From Paraburkholderia sp. Ac-20340 (lineage in GTDB: Bacteria > Pseudomonadota > Gammaproteobacteria > Burkholderiales > Burkholderiaceae), in contig NZ_JAAGPR010000007.1 in NCBI RefSeq assembly GCF_017104965.1, forward strand, positions 271,220 through 335,219: a DNA stretch of 64,000 nucleotides, written 5' to 3'. How positions within the stretch are numbered: the first letter of the stretch is position 1; the number at the start of each line of letters is the position of its first letter. The notes under the pieces are model-generated. The model saw only the letters and a program-made list of their open reading frames with translations, was not told the DNA's origin and did not search any database. The translations under genes and the position numbers were made by a program. Positions 24,542 through 34,492 of the stretch are shown one piece after another.

Positions 24542-25366
24542 GTGAAGAAAGTTGCATTGTCCGGCGCGGCCGGCCAGCTTGGCACCGTCCTGCGCAAGGG
24601 TCTGCACGAGCGCGGCGTGAACCTGCGCTCCGCGGCCGGCACGAAGCCGCTCGAACCGCTATTCGACGGCGAAGACGTCATGCACGGCGACCTGCGCGAT
24701 CCCGCAGTGGTCGATCGTCTGCTCGACGGCGTAGATGTGCTGATCCACATGGCGGGCACGAGCGTCGAGCGTCCCCTGCCCGAGATCATCGAGAACAATC
24801 TGCGCGGGCTGGTGGAAGTGTATGAAGGCGCGCGCCGGCATGGCACGAAGCGCATTCTGTTCGCGAGCTCGAATCACGCGATCGGGATGTATCCGGTCGA
24901 AGACAAGCTCGATCTCGACTGCGCGTTTCGTCCCGATGGTTTCTACGGGCTGTCGAAAGCGTGGGGCGAATCGCTGGCGCGGCTGTACTGGGACAAGCAC
25001 GGCATCGAAACGGTGAATGTGCGCATCGGTAGCTGTTTGCCGAAGCCGACGGAGTTTCGCCATCTGAGCACGTGGTTCGGTCACGAGGACCTGTTCCATA
25101 TGATCGATCGCGTGATCAATGTGGAATCGATTGGCTTTGCGGTGGTGTGGGGCGTGTCGAACAACACGCGCAGCTACTGGACGCAGGAAGGCGCCAGCGA
25201 CGATGCGAAGCGTCTGGGCTACGAGCCGAAGCAGGACGCGGAAGACTGGGCGCAAGAGATTCTCGCGAAGGAAAATCCGCTCGATGCGACGGCGCAGCGT
25301 TATCAGGGCGGCAGTTTCGCGAGCTTTGATTTCACGCCGGTTGAGCAGCGTGGGAAGAAGGGTTGA
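24542..25366 (+). CDS. udh: Uronate dehydrogenase (NAD-dependent)
   Basis: A 274-residue short-chain dehydrogenase with GTG start and GAGGT before it. The NAD site is GAAGQLG (residues 8-14), the catalytic pair Tyr135 and Lys139 in GFYGLSKAWGESLA, and ASSNHAIGMYP plus IGSCLPKPTEFRHLSTW are diagnostic of uronate dehydrogenases. It oxidises galacturonate or glucuronate to the aldaric acid lactone, the first step of the oxidative route. Together with ExuT it forms an uptake-and-oxidation pair. The aldarate dehydratases that would follow are not in this window. Confidence 0.93.
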   Translation: MKKVALSGAAGQLGTVLRKGLHERGVNLRSAAGTKPLEPLFDGEDVMHGDLRDPAVVDRLLDGVDVLIHMAGTSVERPLPEIIENNLRGLVEVYEGARRHGTKRILFASSNHAIGMYPVEDKLDLDCAFRPDGFYGLSKAWGESLARLYWDKHGIETVNVRIGSCLPKPTEFRHLSTWFGHEDLFHMIDRVINVESIGFAVVWGVSNNTRSYWTQEGASDDAKRLGYEPKQDAEDWAQEILAKENPLDATAQRYQGGSFASFDFTPVEQRGKKG

Positions 25367-25392
25367 TCGCCTGAGATTGCTTGCTCGAAACG

Positions 25393-25419
25393 AAAAAGCG
25401 CCCACATGGGCGCTTTTTT
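25393..25419. terminator. Bidirectional terminator between udh and TauE gene
   Basis: A-tract, GCGCCC stem (25398-25403 with 25408-25413), 4-nt loop, then six Ts. It serves udh on the plus strand and the converging TauE-family gene (ends 25438) on the minus strand. Confidence 0.92.
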
Positions 25420-25437
25420 ACAGCACGCCCCAACCCA

Positions 25438-26232
25438 TCACACCACACCCGACTTAATAATCATCTGCACCGCGGCCGCGAGCACGCACACCAGCACCAC
25501 CACGCGAAACGCCAGCGGATGCAATTTATCGCGCAGCGGCCGGATCAAAAACATGCCGATGATCGCCGGCACACTCGCCAGCGCGGAGATACCCAGATCG
25601 GTGCCGTTCGCATGCGCGCCGCCGCTGAACGTGGTGATGAGCGTGAGTACCGACACCACCAGAATGATCGCGATCTGCTTGGTGAACACTCGCCCCGAAG
25701 CACCCGAAGCGATCAGATACATCGCCAGCAACGGCCCCGGCACCGAAGCGATGCTCTCCATCAACGCCGCGCCAAAACCCAGCAGAAAGCCCACCGGCTT
25801 CACATACGCAGGCGAGAGCGCGAGTTTAGGCGAAGCCAGCAGCAACGCAGCCGCCACGATCAACGCGAGCCCCGAAGCCGCCTGCGCATGATGCGGCTCC
25901 AGGTGGATCAGCAGCGAAACACCCACCACATTGCCAACTACCGTGCCGATCAAGGGCGCGGCAATCTGCCTGACCGTCTTCCAGAATTCCCCGCCTTCGA
26001 GCGCCTGCGGAATATTGCCGAGAATGATCGGCATCGATAGCAGCAGCACCGCCTGTTTGACCGGCAGGAAGTGCGTGAGGATCGGCATCGCCACGAGCGG
26101 CACGCCGATGCCCGTCACGCCTTTCACCATGCCGCCGAGCACGAGCGCAATGGCGATACCGCAAAGCTGCAGCGCGTCGAGCGACTGCATATGCGGGAGC
26201 AGAACGCCCCCGGAAAAGTGGAAATCGAACAT
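25438..26232 (-). CDS. TauE/SafE family anion exporter
   Basis: About 264 residues from the ATG at 26232 (MFDFHFSGG); other in-frame ATGs at 26298 and 26190 are possible and none has a good ribosome site. Seven to eight helices with the family repeat LGGMVKGVTGIGVPLVAMPIL near the N-terminus and GFLLGFGAALMESIASVPGP in the second half. The family exports sulfite, sulfoacetate or related organic anions. No sulfonate gene is adjacent, so the substrate is unknown. Confidence 0.82.
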   Translation of the reverse strand: MFDFHFSGGVLLPHMQSLDALQLCGIAIALVLGGMVKGVTGIGVPLVAMPILTHFLPVKQAVLLLSMPIILGNIPQALEGGEFWKTVRQIAAPLIGTVVGNVVGVSLLIHLEPHHAQAASGLALIVAAALLLASPKLALSPAYVKPVGFLLGFGAALMESIASVPGPLLAMYLIASGASGRVFTKQIAIILVVSVLTLITTFSGGAHANGTDLGISALASVPAIIGMFLIRPLRDKLHPLAFRVVVLVCVLAAAVQMIIKSGVV

Positions 26233-26361
26233 CGTGGACGATGAGTGCGTGGATGAACGGCAACTCGCATCGGGATTTTTGCGATGCCGGGCCTGCATGA
26301 TAGCTCAGGCCGCGACCGGTCCATCGTCCTCGACTTTATCGCCCGGATCGCCCGGACCGCG

Positions 26362-26703
26362 TCAAGCCTTCTTCACGAATTCCGTTTTCAGGCTCATTGC
26401 GCCGAAGCCGTCGATCTTGCAATCGATATCGTGGTCGCTGTCCACCAGGCGAATATTCTTGACCTTGGTGCCCATCTTGACCACGCCGCTCGAACCCTTG
26501 AGTTTCAGGTCCTTGATGACGGTGACGGTATCGCCGTCCTGAAGGATATTGCCGGCGGAATCGCGATACACCCGTGCGGCGGCATCGCCCGCTTCGGCGG
26601 CTTGTGCCGACCATTCATGCGCGCATTCCGGGCAGACGAAGGTGCTGCCATCTTCATACGTGAATTCGGAATGGCATTTCGGGCAGGGAGGCAGTGCGCT
26701 CAT
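26362..26703 (-). CDS. Zinc-ribbon protein YjdM/PhnA
   Basis: A 113-residue protein from ATG 26703. The N-terminal zinc ribbon uses Cys7, Cys10, Cys24 and Cys27 (CPKC...CPEC); the rest is the PhnA SH3-like domain ([17 protein letters not shown]). It was once linked to alkylphosphonate use, but its function is unclear; no phn genes are nearby. Complete and typical length. Confidence 0.93.
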   Translation of the reverse strand: MSALPPCPKCHSEFTYEDGSTFVCPECAHEWSAQAAEAGDAAARVYRDSAGNILQDGDTVTVIKDLKLKGSSGVVKMGTKVKNIRLVDSDHDIDCKIDGFGAMSLKTEFVKKA

Positions 26704-26869
26704 GTTGAATCCTTGGTCTGGCAAGTTCTACGAAAGCGCGAAAGTATACCGTGCCCGGTTCATCGCTTAATTTCCGGCGCGCGCTTCGTGTGCGATTCAC
26801 ATGCCGTTGCAGCCGCCGCTTACAAGTCAAATCCCCGATTCACCACACGCTCCCTTTCGCATCAGCCGA

Positions 26870-26903
26870 TAAAAAAACGGCGGCGCCGCAATGGCGCCGC
26901 CGT
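26870..26903 (-). terminator. Terminator of the porin gene (26941)
   Basis: A perfect 11-bp GC stem (26877-26887 with 26893-26903) and, on the minus strand, about seven Us from the A-tract 26871-26877. It lies 38 bases after the porin stop. Confidence 0.9.
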
Positions 26904-26940
26904 CAAACCTGCCTCGGAGCGTGAAAATCCGGTGTAACGC

Positions 26941-28140
26941 TTAGAACCGGTGCACGATGCCGATCGCGCCCGCCACCTGGCTGCGCGACGAGGACGGCGC
27001 ACTGTTCTGGCCGTCGCCGATATCGGCGGTCGCGTTGATGATGTTGCCCGCACCGTTCGTGCCGAGCGTCTGGCCGCCCGCGCGCTGATAAGCCTCGACG
27101 AAGTACAGCCCCGTGCGCTTGGACAGGCTGTAGTACTGCGAGAGGTTGAACTGCTGGTACGAAGCCGCGCTGCTGATGCCGTTGGCCTTGGTTGCGCGCG
27201 TGTAGCTATAGCCGGCTGCGAGATCGAGCGTCACGAACGGCTTGTAGTGCAGCACTACGCCGCCGGTGTTCCAGATCTGCGTGTCGAAGAACTTCGAACC
27301 CGAACCCGCCACGTATTGCACGTTCGAATAGGATGCCGAAATATCCCATTGCGAGTTGAATGCGTAGCCGCCGGTCACCGCAAGGCGCTGTTGCGTCTTC
27401 GCGGTTTGGTAGCCATTGGTCACGCCCGAAACGCCCGGCTCGCCGTTGCTGTATGCCGTCGAGCTCGTCCCCCAGGTGCCGCCGCCGCTCGTCGAGTTGC
27501 TCAGACGCTCGAAGCCTACCGCCAGCCCAACCGGACCGTGGATATAGTTGGCCGCCACGCTCCACGACTGGCCTGCGCCCGTGCTGCCCGCCACGCCGCC
27601 TAGCGCGTACATGCCGCTGACCGTGAAGCCGGCGATATTCGGCGAGGTATAGACGAGCGAATTGTTGATCCGGTAAATCGTATCCATCGAATCCAGATCG
27701 CCCGGGTGCGCGCCGTATGCGCCCGTGAGCCACGTGGTCGGGCTATACGGCGAGAGCAGCGTGTAGTACGGCGCGTACTGGCGGCCGGCGGTCAGCGTGC
27801 CGTAGTCCTTGTTCGCAACGCCAACAAACGCCGCGCGGCTGAACATCAGATTCGAAGTGGATTGCGCGCCGTTCGCCGAGTTATAGCCCTCTTCAAGCTG
27901 GAAGATCGCGCGCGTGCCGCCGCCCAGATCTTCGCCGCCCTTCAAGCCGAAACGCGAACCGGCCCACACGCCCTGCACCATCTTGACGGCGGAATGACCG
28001 CCCGAATTGCTGCCCAGCGATGCCGAGCTGCTTTGATAACCAATACCGGTATCGACGATACCGTACAGCGTGACGCTGCTCTGGGCGTGTGCGCCCAACG
28101 CCGCGAATCCAAGCGCGGATGCGATAAGGGTCTTCTTCAT
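26941..28140 (-). CDS. General porin, Burkholderia OmpC-like
   Basis: A 399-residue outer-membrane beta-barrel with a signal peptide (LIASALGFAALGAHA) and the standard mature start QSSVTLYGIVDTGIGYQ. It ends in a terminal aromatic residue (IVHRF), the insertion signal. FGLKGGEDLGGGTRAIFQLEEGY is the conserved strand 2-3 region. It probably forms a trimeric diffusion pore for small anionic solutes. Placed after the dehydratase gene and ABC importer, it may serve sugar-acid entry; a hairpin precedes it, and it probably also has its own promoter. Confidence 0.93.
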   Translation of the reverse strand: MKKTLIASALGFAALGAHAQSSVTLYGIVDTGIGYQSSSASLGSNSGGHSAVKMVQGVWAGSRFGLKGGEDLGGGTRAIFQLEEGYNSANGAQSTSNLMFSRAAFVGVANKDYGTLTAGRQYAPYYTLLSPYSPTTWLTGAYGAHPGDLDSMDTIYRINNSLVYTSPNIAGFTVSGMYALGGVAGSTGAGQSWSVAANYIHGPVGLAVGFERLSNSTSGGGTWGTSSTAYSNGEPGVSGVTNGYQTAKTQQRLAVTGGYAFNSQWDISASYSNVQYVAGSGSKFFDTQIWNTGGVVLHYKPFVTLDLAAGYSYTRATKANGISSAASYQQFNLSQYYSLSKRTGLYFVEAYQRAGGQTLGTNGAGNIINATADIGDGQNSAPSSSRSQVAGAIGIVHRF

Positions 28141-28221
28141 CTGTACTCCTGATGTAATCGTTGTGATGTATTGCTTTTTTAACTACGTTTGAATCTCATT
28201 GCGAGAGTGCTCCTCCTTGGC

Positions 28222-28256
28222 GGCACGGGGCGCCGCTTTACGCAACGCCCCGTGCC
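28222..28256 (-). terminator. Strong hairpin between dehydratase and porin genes
   Basis: A perfect 11-bp stem (28222-28232 with 28246-28256) with a 13-nt loop, just after the dehydratase stop. There is no U-tract; it may act as a partial terminator or protect the upstream mRNA. Confidence 0.6.
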
Positions 28257-28278
28257 TTCAGGTGCCAACCCGATCCGC

Positions 28279-30036
28279 TTAGTGGATCTCGGGTTCGCCG
28301 CCCGCTTCGCTGCTACCGCCACAGCCGCCCGCGCCTTCACGTTGCATGAAGTCGAATTCGCAGCCGTTGTTCGCCTGCATCACGTGCATCTGATACATCG
28401 CGCCATAACCGCGCTTGAAGCGCGGCTCCGGCTCGACCCACGCGGCCTTGCGGCGCGCCATTTCTTCATCGGAGATCAGCACGTTCAGGCGGCGCTCCGG
28501 CACATTCAACTCGATCAGGTCGCCGTCCTGCACCAGCGCGAGCGGACCGCCGATAAACGATTCGGGCGCCACGTGCAGCACGCACGCGCCGTAGCTCGTG
28601 CCGCTCATACGCGCATCGGAAATGCGCAGCATGTCGCGCACGCCCTTTTGCAGGATCTTTTGCGGAATCGGCAACTGGCCCCACTCGGGCATGCCCGGCG
28701 CGCCGACCGGACCCGCGTGCTGCAGCACGATCACGCTGTTCTCGTCGCAATCCAGGTCTTCGCTGTCGATGCGCGCGGCCATGTCGTTGTAGTCCTTGAA
28801 GACCACCGCCTTGCCCGTGTGCACGTGCAGACGCTTTTCGGCCGCGCCCGGCTTGATGACCGCGCCGTCCGGCGCGAGATTGCCGCGCAGCACGGCCAGC
28901 CCCGTGTCCGGCATCAGCGGCTTGGCGCGACGATAGATCACTTCTTCGTTGTAGATCTCGGCATCGGCGATGTTTTCGCCCAGCGTCTTGCCGTTGACCG
29001 TCATCTGCGAACCGTCGATCAGATCGCCCAGTTCCTTGAGCATCGCGCGCAGACCGCCCGAATAATAGAAGTCCTCCATGAGGTACTTGCCGGTCGGGCG
29101 GATATTGGCGAGCACCGGCGTGCGGCGCGCGACATCGTCGTAGTGCGCGAGCGTCAGATCGACACCGGCGCGGCGCGCCACGGCGATCATGTGCACGATC
29201 GCATTGGTCGAGCCGGAGAGCGCGAGGCAGGTCGTGACCGCGTTATCGACGGCCTTGCGCGTGATGATGTCCGAAGGCTTGAGGTCTTCCCAGACCATTT
29301 CGACGATACGCATGCCGGTTTTCGCCGACATCTGCGCGTGACGCGAATCCGGCGCGGGAATCGAGGCGAAACCCGGCAGCGTGAAGCCGAGCGCTTCCGC
29401 GGCGCTCGTCATCGTCGATGCCGTGCCCATCGTCATGCAGTGGCCCGGCGAGCGGGCGATGCCGCCTTCCACGCCCTTCCAGTCTTCTTCGGTGATCTTG
29501 CCTGCGCGCAGGTCGGCCCAGTACTTCCAGGTATCCGAGCCCGAACCCAGCGTCACGCCGTTCCAGTTGCCGTTGAGCATCGGACCGGCGGGCAGGAAGA
29601 TGGTCGGCAGATCCATCGAGATCGCGCCCATCAGCAGCGCGGGCGTGGTCTTGTCGCAGCCGCCCATCAGCACGACGCCATCGGCGGGATACGAGCGCAG
29701 CGTTTCTTCCGCTTCCATCGCGAGGAAGTTGCGATAGAGCATCGTGGTGGGCTTCTGGAACGGCTCGGAGAGCGTTTGCACCGGCAGTTCGACCGGGAAA
29801 CCACCGGCCTGCCAGATGCCGCGCTTGACCTCTTCCACGCGCTGCTTGAAGTGCGTATGGCAGGGGTTGATCTCGCTCCACGTATTGAGGATCGCGATCA
29901 CCGGCTTGCCCGCGTACTCCTCGCGGCTGTAGCCCATCTGCGCCGTGCGCGAGCGATGGCCGAACGATCGCAGGTCGTTCACGCCATACCAGCGGTGGCT
30001 GCGCAGTTCTTCGGGGGTCTTTCGCTTGTTGCTCAT
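28279..30036 (-). CDS. IlvD/Edd family sugar-acid (aldonate) dehydratase
   Basis: A 585-residue enzyme from ATG 30036 with AAGGCAAG before it. The [2Fe-2S] ligands are Cys59 (NPCHTHF), Cys127 (GGCDKTT) and Cys200 ([10 protein letters not shown]), positions known from L-arabinonate dehydratase of Rhizobium. GSTNAIVHM and [10 protein letters not shown] are the substrate and Mg regions. It removes water from an aldonic acid to give a 2-keto-3-deoxy acid. The exact sugar (arabinonate, fuconate, galactonate or xylonate) cannot be fixed. It is the last gene of the ABC importer operon. The C-terminus has an unusual Gly/Cys-rich tail ([11 protein letters not shown]). Confidence 0.87.
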   Translation of the reverse strand: MSNKRKTPEELRSHRWYGVNDLRSFGHRSRTAQMGYSREEYAGKPVIAILNTWSEINPCHTHFKQRVEEVKRGIWQAGGFPVELPVQTLSEPFQKPTTMLYRNFLAMEAEETLRSYPADGVVLMGGCDKTTPALLMGAISMDLPTIFLPAGPMLNGNWNGVTLGSGSDTWKYWADLRAGKITEEDWKGVEGGIARSPGHCMTMGTASTMTSAAEALGFTLPGFASIPAPDSRHAQMSAKTGMRIVEMVWEDLKPSDIITRKAVDNAVTTCLALSGSTNAIVHMIAVARRAGVDLTLAHYDDVARRTPVLANIRPTGKYLMEDFYYSGGLRAMLKELGDLIDGSQMTVNGKTLGENIADAEIYNEEVIYRRAKPLMPDTGLAVLRGNLAPDGAVIKPGAAEKRLHVHTGKAVVFKDYNDMAARIDSEDLDCDENSVIVLQHAGPVGAPGMPEWGQLPIPQKILQKGVRDMLRISDARMSGTSYGACVLHVAPESFIGGPLALVQDGDLIELNVPERRLNVLISDEEMARRKAAWVEPEPRFKRGYGAMYQMHVMQANNGCEFDFMQREGAGGCGGSSEAGGEPEIH

Positions 30037-30100
30037 CTTGCCTTGCTCCAGTGTTTCCGCGGATGTGTCAATAAAACCGCCGGCGCGGGCCGACATCGCG

Positions 30101-31030
30101 CTAGCGCGATTCCTTCACACGCGACACGAGTTGGGTCGGGCTGACGAATTGCAGCGCGACCAGCACCCATGCAAGCGTGATAGCCATGTAGATCATCGCC
30201 ATGGCGTCGATGGACTGCGGCGCGCGTACGCCCGTCGAGAACACTGCGTAATACAGCGCGACGACGAGGGTTTGCGTGTCGGGTCCGGCGGTAAAGAAAG
30301 TCAGTTCGAACATGCCAATCGTGCGCACCAGCACGAGCAGCCCGGCCGCCAGCATCCCCGGCACGAGGAGCGGCAGCAGTACATAACGGAAATAGCGCAG
30401 CGTGTTCGCGCCGAAAATACGCGCCGCCGATTCCAGATTCGGATCGATCTGCTCGATGAACGGCGTCATCACGAGAATCACGAAAGGCAGCGCGGGCACG
30501 AGGTTCGCGAGGATCACGCCGGTCAAGGTTCCCGCGAGACCGGTCTGGTACATCGCCGTGGCCATCGGAATCCCGTAGGTCACAGGCGGCACCATCAGCG
30601 GCAGCAGGAACACCAGCATGCAGATGCGCTTGCCCGGAAACTGCGCGCGTGCGAGCGCATAGGCGGCCGGCACGCCGAGCGCGATGGACAGCAGCACGAC
30701 CGCGCCCACCACTTCGAACGTGACCCACAGCACGCTGCCCAGCTGGAAATCGCGCCATGCCTGTGCGTACCAGTGCAGCGTAAAACCCTGCGGCAGCGGC
30801 GTGCCGAACCAGCGCGTGGCGATGGAATTCACGCCCACCGTGGCGATCAGCAGCACCACGTTGAGCAGGAAGAACACCACGCCGCCCCAGACGAGCACTT
30901 TCCAGAGGATGTCCGGCACGCTGGCGCGCGGCTTCGTTTGCGGCGCACTGGCGCCGCCAGCGGCGCTGCCGCGCTGCTCATCCGGCATATTCGCGTGCAG
31001 GCCGGCTGCGTTGCGTTGATGTGCGGTCAT
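30101..31030 (-). CDS. ABC transporter permease, spermidine/putrescine-like type (second)
   Basis: A 309-residue inner-membrane permease with six predicted helices and the ATPase-coupling EAA-type loop ([27 protein letters not shown]). A 40-residue cytosolic N-terminal extension precedes the first helix. Its start codon overlaps the stop of the first permease (ATGA), showing tight co-translation. It forms the channel with the partner permease. Confidence 0.92.
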   Translation of the reverse strand: MTAHQRNAAGLHANMPDEQRGSAAGGASAPQTKPRASVPDILWKVLVWGGVVFFLLNVVLLIATVGVNSIATRWFGTPLPQGFTLHWYAQAWRDFQLGSVLWVTFEVVGAVVLLSIALGVPAAYALARAQFPGKRICMLVFLLPLMVPPVTYGIPMATAMYQTGLAGTLTGVILANLVPALPFVILVMTPFIEQIDPNLESAARIFGANTLRYFRYVLLPLLVPGMLAAGLLVLVRTIGMFELTFFTAGPDTQTLVVALYYAVFSTGVRAPQSIDAMAMIYMAITLAWVLVALQFVSPTQLVSRVKESR

Positions 31031-31911
31031 CAGCCTTTCCCTCCGCTCACCGGGCCCGAATAGAAGAAGCGTTTCGCGCCGAGCATCGCCGCCACCACCA
31101 ACAGTTGCACGAAGCCCATCGCAATCGCGATCGTCGAGGCGAGCGAGTAGTCATAGCTTTCGAACGCCGCTTCCGAAGCCGCGATCGAAATCACGCGCGT
31201 GGGACCGGCCGGCGCGCCAAGCAGCACCGCCGAAGGAAACACCGAATACGCCTGCACGAACGACAGACACGCGGCCATCGTCAGACCGGGCGCGAGCAGC
31301 GGCAGATAGATCAAACGGAACTGCTGCCACGGACCGGCGCCGAGCGTGGCGGCCGCGCGCGCAAGCGTCGGATCGATGCCCGTCACGTAGGACAGTGTCA
31401 GCAAAAACGCAAACGGAAAACCCGAGACGATCAGCGAAATCAGCACGCCCCAGTAGTTGTGCGTGAGACGAATCTCTTCGCTCGTGTACAGATGAACCGC
31501 GTGCAGCGCCTGCGGAAACCAGCCGTTCGGGCCGAAGTAGCTGAGCATGCCATCGGCGATCAGCACAGTGCCGAGCGTCACGGGAATCACGAGCAGCGTC
31601 GTCACCAGCTTCTGATACGGCGACTTGCGGCGCAGCGCGAACGCCACCGGCAGCGACAGCCCCACGTTGATGATGGTCGCGGGAATGGCCAGCTTGAGCG
31701 TGACGAACACGGTGGGCCACAACGCGAGATCGTGGAAGAACTGCACGTAGTTCGCGAGCATGCCGCCGCCGTTCATCGGCTTGAACGAGAGCACGAGGCC
31801 GTAGGCGAACGGATAGAGAAACAGCGCGATGATGAAGCCGAGCGCAGGCGCGACCAGCCAGCCGCGCGCGTCACGCGGCGCCTTGGTGAGCGACGTGACG
31901 AGCGTACTCAT
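31030..31911 (-). CDS. ABC transporter permease (first)
   Basis: A 293-residue permease from ATG 31911, overlapping the ATPase gene stop (ATGA). Six helices; EAA loop is DPTLARAAATLGAGPWQQFRLIYLPLL. Together with the next permease it forms the heterodimeric membrane channel of the PotB/PotC-like class. An in-frame extension upstream is not needed. Confidence 0.92.
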   Translation of the reverse strand: MSTLVTSLTKAPRDARGWLVAPALGFIIALFLYPFAYGLVLSFKPMNGGGMLANYVQFFHDLALWPTVFVTLKLAIPATIINVGLSLPVAFALRRKSPYQKLVTTLLVIPVTLGTVLIADGMLSYFGPNGWFPQALHAVHLYTSEEIRLTHNYWGVLISLIVSGFPFAFLLTLSYVTGIDPTLARAAATLGAGPWQQFRLIYLPLLAPGLTMAACLSFVQAYSVFPSAVLLGAPAGPTRVISIAASEAAFESYDYSLASTIAIAMGFVQLLVVAAMLGAKRFFYSGPVSGGKG

Positions 31912-32987
31912 GCGGCACGCTCCGCATAGGCGAGTACGCGCGACGGCGCGACGCGCAGCGTGGCGCGCTCGCCCGCTTCGAATTCGCCTTCCACGCGCGC
32001 CCACAGCTTGCCGAACGGCGCATTGGCGAGCAGCAGCGAATCGCGGCCGCCGTATTCGACCATTTCGACTTCGACGTCGAAGGCGTTCGCATCGCCCGCA
32101 TTGGCGCGCTCGAAATCTTCGGGGCGCATCGCCACGGAAATCTCGCCGCCGCGCACGTCGCCCATCGGCACGCCCGTGAGCGTGATACCCGATGCCGACA
32201 ACGCGACATGTTCGCCACGCTCGCCGCTCACCGCGAACGGCACGACATTGCGATAACCCATGAAGCGCGCCACATGCAGATTCGACGGGCGGCTATAGAC
32301 TTCCTTGGGCGTGGCGACCTGCTGCACGACGCCCTCTTTCATGACGACGATGCGATCGGCCATTGAGAGCGCCTCGTCCTGATCGTGCGTCACGTAGATG
32401 GTCGCGCGTTCGAGCTGACCGTGAATGCGGCGGATTTCCGCGCGCATTTCAATGCGCAGTTTCGTATCGAGATTCGAAAGCGGTTCGTCCATCAGCACGA
32501 GCGGCGGCTCGATCACGATCGCGCGCGCAATCGCCACGCGTTGCTGCTGGCCGCCCGAGAGCTGGCCCGGCAGCTTGCTTTCGTGGCCGACCAGTTGCAC
32601 GAGTTGCAGCGCCTCGCGCGCGCGACGCTTCGTTTCCTCGCGCGAAACGCCCTGCATTTTCAAGCCGAAACCCACGTTCTCCAACACCGTCATGTGCGGG
32701 AACAACGCGTAATTCTGGAACACCATGCCGAAGCCGCGCTTCTCGGGCGGCAGCACGTCGATACGTTGTTCGTCGAGCCAGATGCTGCCGCTCGTGAGCG
32801 GTTGCAGGCCCGCAATGCAGTTGAGCGCCGTCGACTTGCCGCAACCCGAAGGGCCGAGCAGCGCAATGAATTCGCCACGGCGAATGTCGAGATCGAGACC
32901 GCGCAACGCGGCGAGCTGCACGCCCTCTGCGTTGGCGAAACTCCGACATACCGCGTCCAGACGCAGACGATCGAAAGAATGCTTCAT
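31908..32987 (-). CDS. ABC transporter ATP-binding protein
   Basis: 359 residues from ATG 32987 with AGGAAGG upstream. Walker A is GPSGCGKST (45-53), signature LSGGQ (143-147), Walker B VLMDEP (164-169), and a C-terminal TOBE-like regulatory domain follows about residue 240. It powers import. Members of this class serve polyamines, iron, or in this genus sugar-acid-type substrates; context with a sugar-acid dehydratase favours the last. Confidence 0.94.
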   Translation of the reverse strand: MKHSFDRLRLDAVCRSFANAEGVQLAALRGLDLDIRRGEFIALLGPSGCGKSTALNCIAGLQPLTSGSIWLDEQRIDVLPPEKRGFGMVFQNYALFPHMTVLENVGFGLKMQGVSREETKRRAREALQLVQLVGHESKLPGQLSGGQQQRVAIARAIVIEPPLVLMDEPLSNLDTKLRIEMRAEIRRIHGQLERATIYVTHDQDEALSMADRIVVMKEGVVQQVATPKEVYSRPSNLHVARFMGYRNVVPFAVSGERGEHVALSASGITLTGVPMGDVRGGEISVAMRPEDFERANAGDANAFDVEVEMVEYGGRDSLLLANAPFGKLWARVEGEFEAGERATLRVAPSRVLAYAERAA

Positions 32988-33022
32988 GACACCTTCCTGA
33001 CCCACGTGATCCACTTTTCAGA

Positions 33023-33053
33023 GCCAGGTTTCAGGCATTGCCCGAAACCTGGC
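33023..33053 (-). other. Intra-operon stem-loop after the binding-protein gene
   Basis: A perfect 10-bp stem (33023-33032 with 33044-33053) with an 11-nt loop and no U-tract, between the solute-binding protein gene and the ATPase gene. Such structures commonly protect the binding-protein mRNA from 3' decay, so that the binding protein is made in excess over the membrane subunits. Confidence 0.7.
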
Positions 33054-33072
33054 TTCGCGCCCTTTACACCGA

Positions 33073-34239
33073 TTATTGCGACTTCTGCGAGCCGACTTCG
33101 CGATCCCATTTCTGGAATGCCGCGACCATCGCCTGCGCCGAAAGCGGCTGGACGTGCGGATACTGCGTGAGCCACTTCGCGTATTCAGGACGGCCATATT
33201 TGGCGATCACGTCCTGGCTTTGCTTCGGCGCCATCGCGAGCGTCACGCCGTTCACGGCCGGGCCCGGATAGAAGTAGCCATCGTCGTAGGTCATCGCCTG
33301 TTGCTGCGGTTCGAGCATGAAGTTCATCAGCTTGAGCAGCACGGCGAGTTTTTCCTTCGACACGCCCTTGGGCACCACCATGAAGTGCGCATCGTTCACC
33401 CACGTCATGTTGTCGAAGGCCTGCACCTTGAACTCGGCCGGCACGATGCCGAGCGCGCGCGGGTTGATGTCCCAGCCCGTCACGGTCACCGTCATGTCGC
33501 GCGTGCCCTCGCCCAGTTCCTTCATCACCGCCGAGGTGCCGCCCGGGTAATACGGCACGCACGAATTCAGCTCTTTGAGGAAGGCCCAGGTCTTGTCCCA
33601 GCCGTTGATCGGGTCTTGCGGATTCTTGTCGCCGAGCAGATACGGCAGGCCCATCAGGAAGGTGCGGCCCGGACCCGAATTGGCCGGACGCGCATAGATC
33701 AGCTTGCCCGGATTGGCCTTGCAGTACGCGAGCAGTTCAGCGGGCGTATGCGGCGGCTTCGCGACTTTCGCAGGGTTGTATTCGACCAGCGGACCCGCAG
33801 GCATATACGACACTTCCAGGCCGTAGCCCTGCGCGAGTTCCTGCATCTTGCGCGGACCCGGCGCGTACTTGTCGAGCACGCCCGGCAGCGCCGCCGTTTG
33901 ATCCGGCAGCAGCTTCATCCACAGGTTTTGTTCGATGCCCGCGGCAAGCGCGTCGGTGCCCGTGAGGACGAGATCGATATCGGCGCGGCCGGCGGCCTGC
34001 ATCGCCTTGATCTTGCCAGGCAGTTGTGGCGCGGGCGCGTTGGTATAGGTGATATTGGAAACGAGATTCGGGTACTTCGCCTTGAACGCCTCGAAAGCTT
34101 TCTGCGTGAGTTGCAGATTGCCGGCCACGTCGACAATGTTCAGCGAAACAGGATCAGCCTTTGCCGCGTTCATGCCGAACGCCGCTACGGCCGCCACACA
34201 AACGGCCAGCACCCTGGCCTTCAAGCGTCCATCGAACAT
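33073..34239 (-). CDS. ABC transporter solute-binding protein
   Basis: A 388-residue periplasmic protein with a signal peptide ending around AAKADP (residue 28). The fold is family-1-like (PotD/iron-type): LNIVDVAGNLQLTQKAFEAF starts the first lobe and YYPGGTSAVMKELGEGTRDMTV, VTVTGWDINP form the hinge region. It is the first gene of the importer operon, behind the operator-like repeat at 34367. The ligand is probably a sugar acid or related carboxylate, by context only. Confidence 0.92.
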   Translation of the reverse strand: MFDGRLKARVLAVCVAAVAAFGMNAAKADPVSLNIVDVAGNLQLTQKAFEAFKAKYPNLVSNITYTNAPAPQLPGKIKAMQAAGRADIDLVLTGTDALAAGIEQNLWMKLLPDQTAALPGVLDKYAPGPRKMQELAQGYGLEVSYMPAGPLVEYNPAKVAKPPHTPAELLAYCKANPGKLIYARPANSGPGRTFLMGLPYLLGDKNPQDPINGWDKTWAFLKELNSCVPYYPGGTSAVMKELGEGTRDMTVTVTGWDINPRALGIVPAEFKVQAFDNMTWVNDAHFMVVPKGVSKEKLAVLLKLMNFMLEPQQQAMTYDDGYFYPGPAVNGVTLAMAPKQSQDVIAKYGRPEYAKWLTQYPHVQPLSAQAMVAAFQKWDREVGSQKSQ

Positions 34240-34366
34240 CGCATCTCCTCACTCTGTTTATGGAATTTTTTCTTTGCGGCTGGGCTATTTCTTTGTTCTT
34301 GCCTCGCCGTTTTTAGCCGAGGTCGTGTCTGAGCGCCGCGGTCAAAGGATGCCGAACCACACATCA

Positions 34367-34381
34367 AGTTGTCAAGCAACG
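34367..34381. promoter_or_regulatory. Inverted-repeat operator upstream of the ABC importer operon
   Basis: GTTGTCAAGCAAC (34368-34380) is an imperfect inverted repeat, with arms GTTG and CAAC, sharing GTTGT-N3-RCAAC with the sites at 22713 and 37108. It is about 130 bp before the binding-protein start, in an otherwise gene-free 250-base gap. Confidence 0.55.
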
Positions 34382-34443
34382 TATCTGCCGATGTAAGAAC
34401 TTTTTAAGCCTGATCTGAAAGCTTCATCGGCAGCCTTGCGAGG

Positions 34444-34474
34444 AAGGCGCTTGCAGCGGTTCTGCAAGCGCCTT
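34444..34474 (-). terminator. Hairpin after the semialdehyde dehydrogenase gene
   Basis: A perfect 12-bp inverted repeat (34444-34455 with 34463-34474) with a 7-nt loop, 18 bases past the dehydrogenase stop codon on the minus strand. The stem is strong, the U-tract is not clear. Confidence 0.65.
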
Positions 34475-34492
34475 CGCGCGAGGTTTTAGCGC

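Noticed and set aside
28189..30144. 651-codon plus-strand frame over the dehydratase gene
   Set aside because: Antisense shadow; the minus-strand frame has Fe-S cysteines and all family motifs.
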